Shown here in pieces: positions 61,217-64,000 of a stretch of 64,000 nucleotides of DNA. Position numbers and translations under genes: made by a program. The DNA comes from an uncultured Bacilli bacterium (GTDB taxonomy: Bacteria; Bacillota_I; Bacilli_A; RF39; UBA660): positions 21,691-85,690 of the forward strand of contig CALVRC010000005.1 of the NCBI GenBank assembly GCA_944358445.1. Direction: 5' to 3'. The notes beneath the pieces were generated by a model. The model saw only the letters and a program-made list of their open reading frames with translations, was not told the DNA's origin and made no database searches. The number at the start of each line of letters is the position of its first letter. The first letter of the stretch is position 1.

Positions 61217-61393
61217 ATGAAAGAAGAAGATAAAGAAGAGATAGTAAACAATGATTTTGAGGGTGTTGAAGATGTCCCTTATTGGGATTTCTTATAACAA
61301 CAAGATGGTTTAAGTGAAGATTCTGCTAATCCATTTCTTGATGAACTTTATGAGTATGAAAGTAAATATGCAAAAAGAAATATTCGTAAATAG
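61217..61393 (+). pseudogene. Small acidic protein gene with an in-frame stop
   Basis: GTAGGAAATTTTATG starts a frame reading MKEEDKEEIVNNDFEGVEDV and on to WDFL. It then meets TAA at 61295-61297 and continues in the same frame for 31 more codons (QQDGLSEDSANPFLDEL...) to TAG at 61391. The codons after the stop are as protein-like as those before it. A single C-to-T change from CAA would explain it. It is either a pseudogene or two short products. Confidence 0.5.
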
Positions 61394-61404
61394 ATAATTA
61401 TGTT

Positions 61405-61430
61405 GGAAGATAAATTGTTTATCTTCTTTT
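61405..61430 (+). terminator. Rho-independent terminator
   Basis: GAAGATAAA-TTG-TTTATCTTC with a T-rich tail. It lies inside the longest possible reading of the next gene and argues for a later start of that gene. Confidence 0.85.
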
Positions 61431-61471
61431 TCTTTTTGTTTAAATGTGATATGCTATTATTGGTGATAAAT

Positions 61472-63871
61472 GTGATTAATAGTGGAGAGTTGATTAATGT
61501 ATTAAATGATTATGGGATAGATGGAGAGAAACTAATTAAAAATAATCCAAATATTTTGGCTTATGGTGAAAAAAATAATATTATACAAATATTAAATTTT
61601 TTAAATGAAATAGGGATAAAAGCTAAAAATATTGTGAAATGTCCAAGTATTTTATGTATGAAAAATGTTTTTCAAATTAAACAAATATGGAATTATTTAG
61701 TTAATGAAACTGAACTTGATAAAATTGATATTGATAGTTGTCTTCATATTTTAAATTCTGATTTTGAGGAGTTAAAGAAAATATATAATTATATTGTGGA
61801 TAATTTTGGTATTGATTTTTTAAGAAAGGCTCCTAGTGTTTTGTCACGATCTAGTTTAGATGATATTAAGTATATTGTTAAAGTTTTTAAAGATACAGTT
61901 GGAGAGAAGTATTTAACTGCTGGAATATTATATCTAGCTAATCTAGATGATATCAAACAAATTATCCTATTGTGTCAAAAAAATCATATAGAAATAACTG
62001 GTAGTGTATTTAGAAGGTCAGCTCAAGAAATAGAAAAGATAATAGAAGTGTGCAGAGAAAATAATATAGAAATAACAGGTGGTGTATTTAATAAGTCAGC
62101 TAAAGAAATCGAAGAGATAATAGAAGTATGCAGAGAAAATAATATAGAAATAACAGGTGGTGTATTTAAGAAGTCAGCTAAAGAAATCGAAGAGATAATA
62201 GAAGTGTGCAGAGAAAATAATATAGAAATAACAGGTAGTGTATTTAGAAGGTTAGCTAAAGAAATCGAAGAGATAATAGAAGTATGCAGAGAAAATAATA
62301 TAGAAATAACAGGTGGTGTATTTAATAAGTCAGCTAAAGAAATCGAAGAGATAATAGAAGTATGCAGAGAAAATAATATAGAAATAACAGGTGGTGTATT
62401 TAAGAAGTCAGCTAAAGAAATCGAAGAGATAATAGAAGTGTGCAGAGAAAATAATATAGAAATAACAGGTAGTTTATTTAATAAGTCAGCTAAAGAAATC
62501 GAAGAGATAATAGAGGTGTGCAAGGCAAATAATATAGAAATAACAGGTAGTGTATTTAATAGGTTTGCTAATGAAATCGAAGAGATAATAGAAGTATGCA
62601 AGGCAAATAATATAGAAATAACAGGTAGTGTATTTAGTAAGTCAGCTAAAGAAATAGAAAAGATAATAGAAGTATGCAAGGCAAATAATATAGAACCGAC
62701 AGGAAATGTATTTAGAAAGTCAGCCAAAGAAATCGAAGAGATAATAGAAGTGTGCAAGGCAAATAATATAGAAATAACAGGTGGTGTATTTAAGAAATCA
62801 GCCAAAGAAATCGAAGAGATAATAGAGGTGTGCAGAGAAAATAATATAAAAATAACAGGTAGTGTATTTAGAAGATCAGCTACTGAAATCGAAGAGATAA
62901 TAGAAGTATGCGGAGAAAATAATATAGAAATAACAGGTGGTGTATTTAATAAGTCAGCCAAAGAAATCGAAGAGATAATAGAAGTGTGCAGAGAAAATAA
63001 TATAGAAATAACAGGTAGTGTATTTTTGAAGTCTGCCAAAGAAATCGAAGAGATAATAGAGATGTGCAAGGCAAATAATATAGAAATAACAGGTAGTGCA
63101 TTTAATAAGTCTGCTAAAGAAATAGAAAAGATAGTAGAAGTGTGCAAGGCAAATAATATAGAAATAACAGGTAGTGTATTTATGAAGCCAGCTCAAGAAA
63201 TAGAAAAGATAATAGAAGTGTGTAAGGCAAATAATATAGAAATAATTGGTAATGTATTTTTGAAGTCAGCCAAAGAAATAGAAAAGATAATAGAAGTGTG
63301 CAGAGAAAATAATATAGAAATAATTGGTAGTGTATTTATGAAGTCAGCCAAAGAAATAGAAAAGATAGTAGAAGTGTGCAAGGCAAATAATATAGAAATA
63401 ACAGGTAGTGTATTTTTGAAGCCAGCTCAAGAAATAGAAAAGATAATAAAGGTGTGCAGAGAAAATAATATAGAAATAACAGGTGGTGTATTTAAGAAAT
63501 CAGCCAAAGAAATAGAAAAGATAATAGAAGTGTGCAGAGAAAATAATATAGAAATAACAGGTAGTGTATTTAGTAAGACGGTTAAACAAATAAAAGAATC
63601 AATTGGTATATGTCAGAAATATGGTCTTGATGTAACTAATCAGACATTAATATTTAGAAATTCTCCCAAACAATTGATTGCTAAAATAAATTATTTAAAC
63701 ACTATAGGGGAGCCTCTTTGCATAGATGGGAAGATTAGTTTTGTGTTTGGTATGAGTAATAAAAACTTGCAAGCACGTTATGGAATAAGTGTACAAGAAA
63801 TTGTAAAAAGTTATTATGATGTAGATACTAAGGATGTTAGTAAAGGAGATAATGATGCTAGAAGAATTTAA
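61472..63871 (+). CDS. Giant 26-residue-repeat protein (mTERF-like N-terminus)
   Basis: About 21 tandem repeats (residues ~175-720) follow the pattern ITG[SG]VFxKSAKEIEEIIEVC[RK]xNNIE. They are nearly invariant except at position 4 (S, G or N) and position 7 (R, N, K, S, L or M). The N-terminal ~170 residues have degenerate units such as NNPNILAYGEKNNIIQILNFLNEIGI, recalling mTERF-type helical repeats. The last ~80 residues are unique. No signal peptide. GTG 61472 was chosen because TTGGTGAT lies at 61460-61467 and a terminator occupies the longer reading. A superhelical nucleic-acid- or peptide-binding scaffold is inferred. Confidence 0.7.
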   Translation: MINSGELINVLNDYGIDGEKLIKNNPNILAYGEKNNIIQILNFLNEIGIKAKNIVKCPSILCMKNVFQIKQIWNYLVNETELDKIDIDSCLHILNSDFEELKKIYNYIVDNFGIDFLRKAPSVLSRSSLDDIKYIVKVFKDTVGEKYLTAGILYLANLDDIKQIILLCQKNHIEITGSVFRRSAQEIEKIIEVCRENNIEITGGVFNKSAKEIEEIIEVCRENNIEITGGVFKKSAKEIEEIIEVCRENNIEITGSVFRRLAKEIEEIIEVCRENNIEITGGVFNKSAKEIEEIIEVCRENNIEITGGVFKKSAKEIEEIIEVCRENNIEITGSLFNKSAKEIEEIIEVCKANNIEITGSVFNRFANEIEEIIEVCKANNIEITGSVFSKSAKEIEKIIEVCKANNIEPTGNVFRKSAKEIEEIIEVCKANNIEITGGVFKKSAKEIEEIIEVCRENNIKITGSVFRRSATEIEEIIEVCGENNIEITGGVFNKSAKEIEEIIEVCRENNIEITGSVFLKSAKEIEEIIEMCKANNIEITGSAFNKSAKEIEKIVEVCKANNIEITGSVFMKPAQEIEKIIEVCKANNIEIIGNVFLKSAKEIEKIIEVCRENNIEIIGSVFMKSAKEIEKIVEVCKANNIEITGSVFLKPAQEIEKIIKVCRENNIEITGGVFKKSAKEIEKIIEVCRENNIEITGSVFSKTVKQIKESIGICQKYGLDVTNQTLIFRNSPKQLIAKINYLNTIGEPLCIDGKISFVFGMSNKNLQARYGISVQEIVKSYYDVDTKDVSKGDNDARRI
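61994..63631 (+). repeat. 78-bp coding tandem repeats (about 21 copies)
   Basis: The unit ATAACAGGTRGTGTATTTAA...GAAAATAATATAGAA recurs every 78 bp without spacers. A three-unit block is repeated almost exactly at +234 (for example 62081 and 62315), showing recent expansion in steps of several units. It is wholly in frame. Confidence 0.92.
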
Positions 63872-64000
63872 TAAATATTTAGATGATTTTTATAAAGAAG
63901 AGTTACTTGAAAATTATGATAAAGAGGTAATTGATAGTATAGATGTTAATAATGGAAAAAAGGTATTAGAATTATTAAAAAAATATAATTTTTATTTTTT
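63852..64000 (+). CDS. Unknown protein, N-terminal part (runs off the window)
   Basis: AAAGGAGAT precedes ATG 63852, inside the end of the repeat-protein gene in another frame. At least 49 residues: MMLEEFNKYLDDFYKEELLE..., acidic and helical, open to the window end. The 20-bp overlap implies coupled expression with the repeat protein. Confidence 0.65.
   Translation, partial: MMLEEFNKYLDDFYKEELLENYDKEVIDSIDVNNGKKVLELLKKYNFYF

Noticed and set aside
62023..63381. Long minus-strand open frames opposite the 26-residue repeats
   Set aside because: They mirror the plus-strand repeat, have no ribosome binding sites, and have implausible composition.
61994..63631. CRISPR-like periodic array
   Set aside because: The 78-bp units are contiguous, without unique spacers, and stay in one reading frame; they are protein repeats.

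Overview
The window is AT-rich chromosomal DNA of a low-GC Gram-positive (Firmicutes/Bacilli-type) bacterium, probably an uncultured anaerobic gut lineage close to the Mollicutes-like RF39 group. The placement is an inference. It rests on strong GGAGG/GGTGAT ribosome binding sites, the Mollicutes/Bacilli flavour of the 16S sequence (for example TTAGGAATATTCGTCAATGG), a complete c-di-AMP module, HrcA/CIRCE heat-shock control and pyruvate formate-lyase fermentation. TGA is used as a stop and TGG as Trp, so the genetic code is standard.

Layout. 0-0.5 kb: C-terminal end of a surface protein whose last ~130 bp differ sharply in base composition, a possible diversity-generating retroelement target. 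0.6-8.6 kb: polyprenyl synthase, lipoproteins, a helical-repeat protein, a bactofilin-like membrane protein, a LysM protein, two thioredoxin-fold membrane proteins, a ClpB-D1-like ATPase and TrmL. 8.6-19.1 kb: cdaA-cdaR, a 23-residue-repeat protein, small membrane proteins, an S41 protease and an Ntdp-type phosphatase. 19.2-24.5 kb: a complete rRNA operon (16S-23S-5S, no tRNA in the spacer) behind three tandem promoters. 24.9-27.3 kb: the tsaE-tsaB-rimI-tsaD cluster. 27.4-29.9 kb: an ABC importer on the minus strand. 30.0-32.4 kb: five tandem paralogues of an unknown family. 32.4-42.2 kb: M23 peptidase, PcrA, a nucleotidyltransferase, a DUF4143 ATPase, LigA and a protein with two HEPN-type motifs. 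42.3-48.8 kb: hrcA-grpE-dnaK-pepF-dnaJ behind two CIRCE-like operators. 49.1-54.5 kb: two ORF6N/phospholipase-D-like regulators sharing an identical C-terminal half, then pflB-pflA-spx-like. 54.5-59.7 kb: a decayed mobile zone (MazG fragment, four-gene unknown cassette, ISL3-type transposase split by a 407-bp non-coding insertion, IS3 remnant, SEC-C tail). 59.7-64 kb: a second DUF4143 ATPase with four 33-bp promoter repeats, a gene broken by an in-frame stop, and a protein with ~21 nearly identical 26-residue repeats.

How it fits together. Most of the window is core housekeeping: tRNA t6A modification, c-di-AMP signalling, chaperones, DNA repair, rRNA and anaerobic pyruvate cleavage. Accessory elements with clear signs of recent duplication or insertion are interleaved with it. 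Three unrelated large repeat proteins, three promoter regions carrying evenly spaced direct repeats (22, 32 and 33 bp) and the 1-kb duplicated regulator pair are the parts least explained by standard annotation. All alignments, counts and start choices were made by eye from the sequence; no database search was run.
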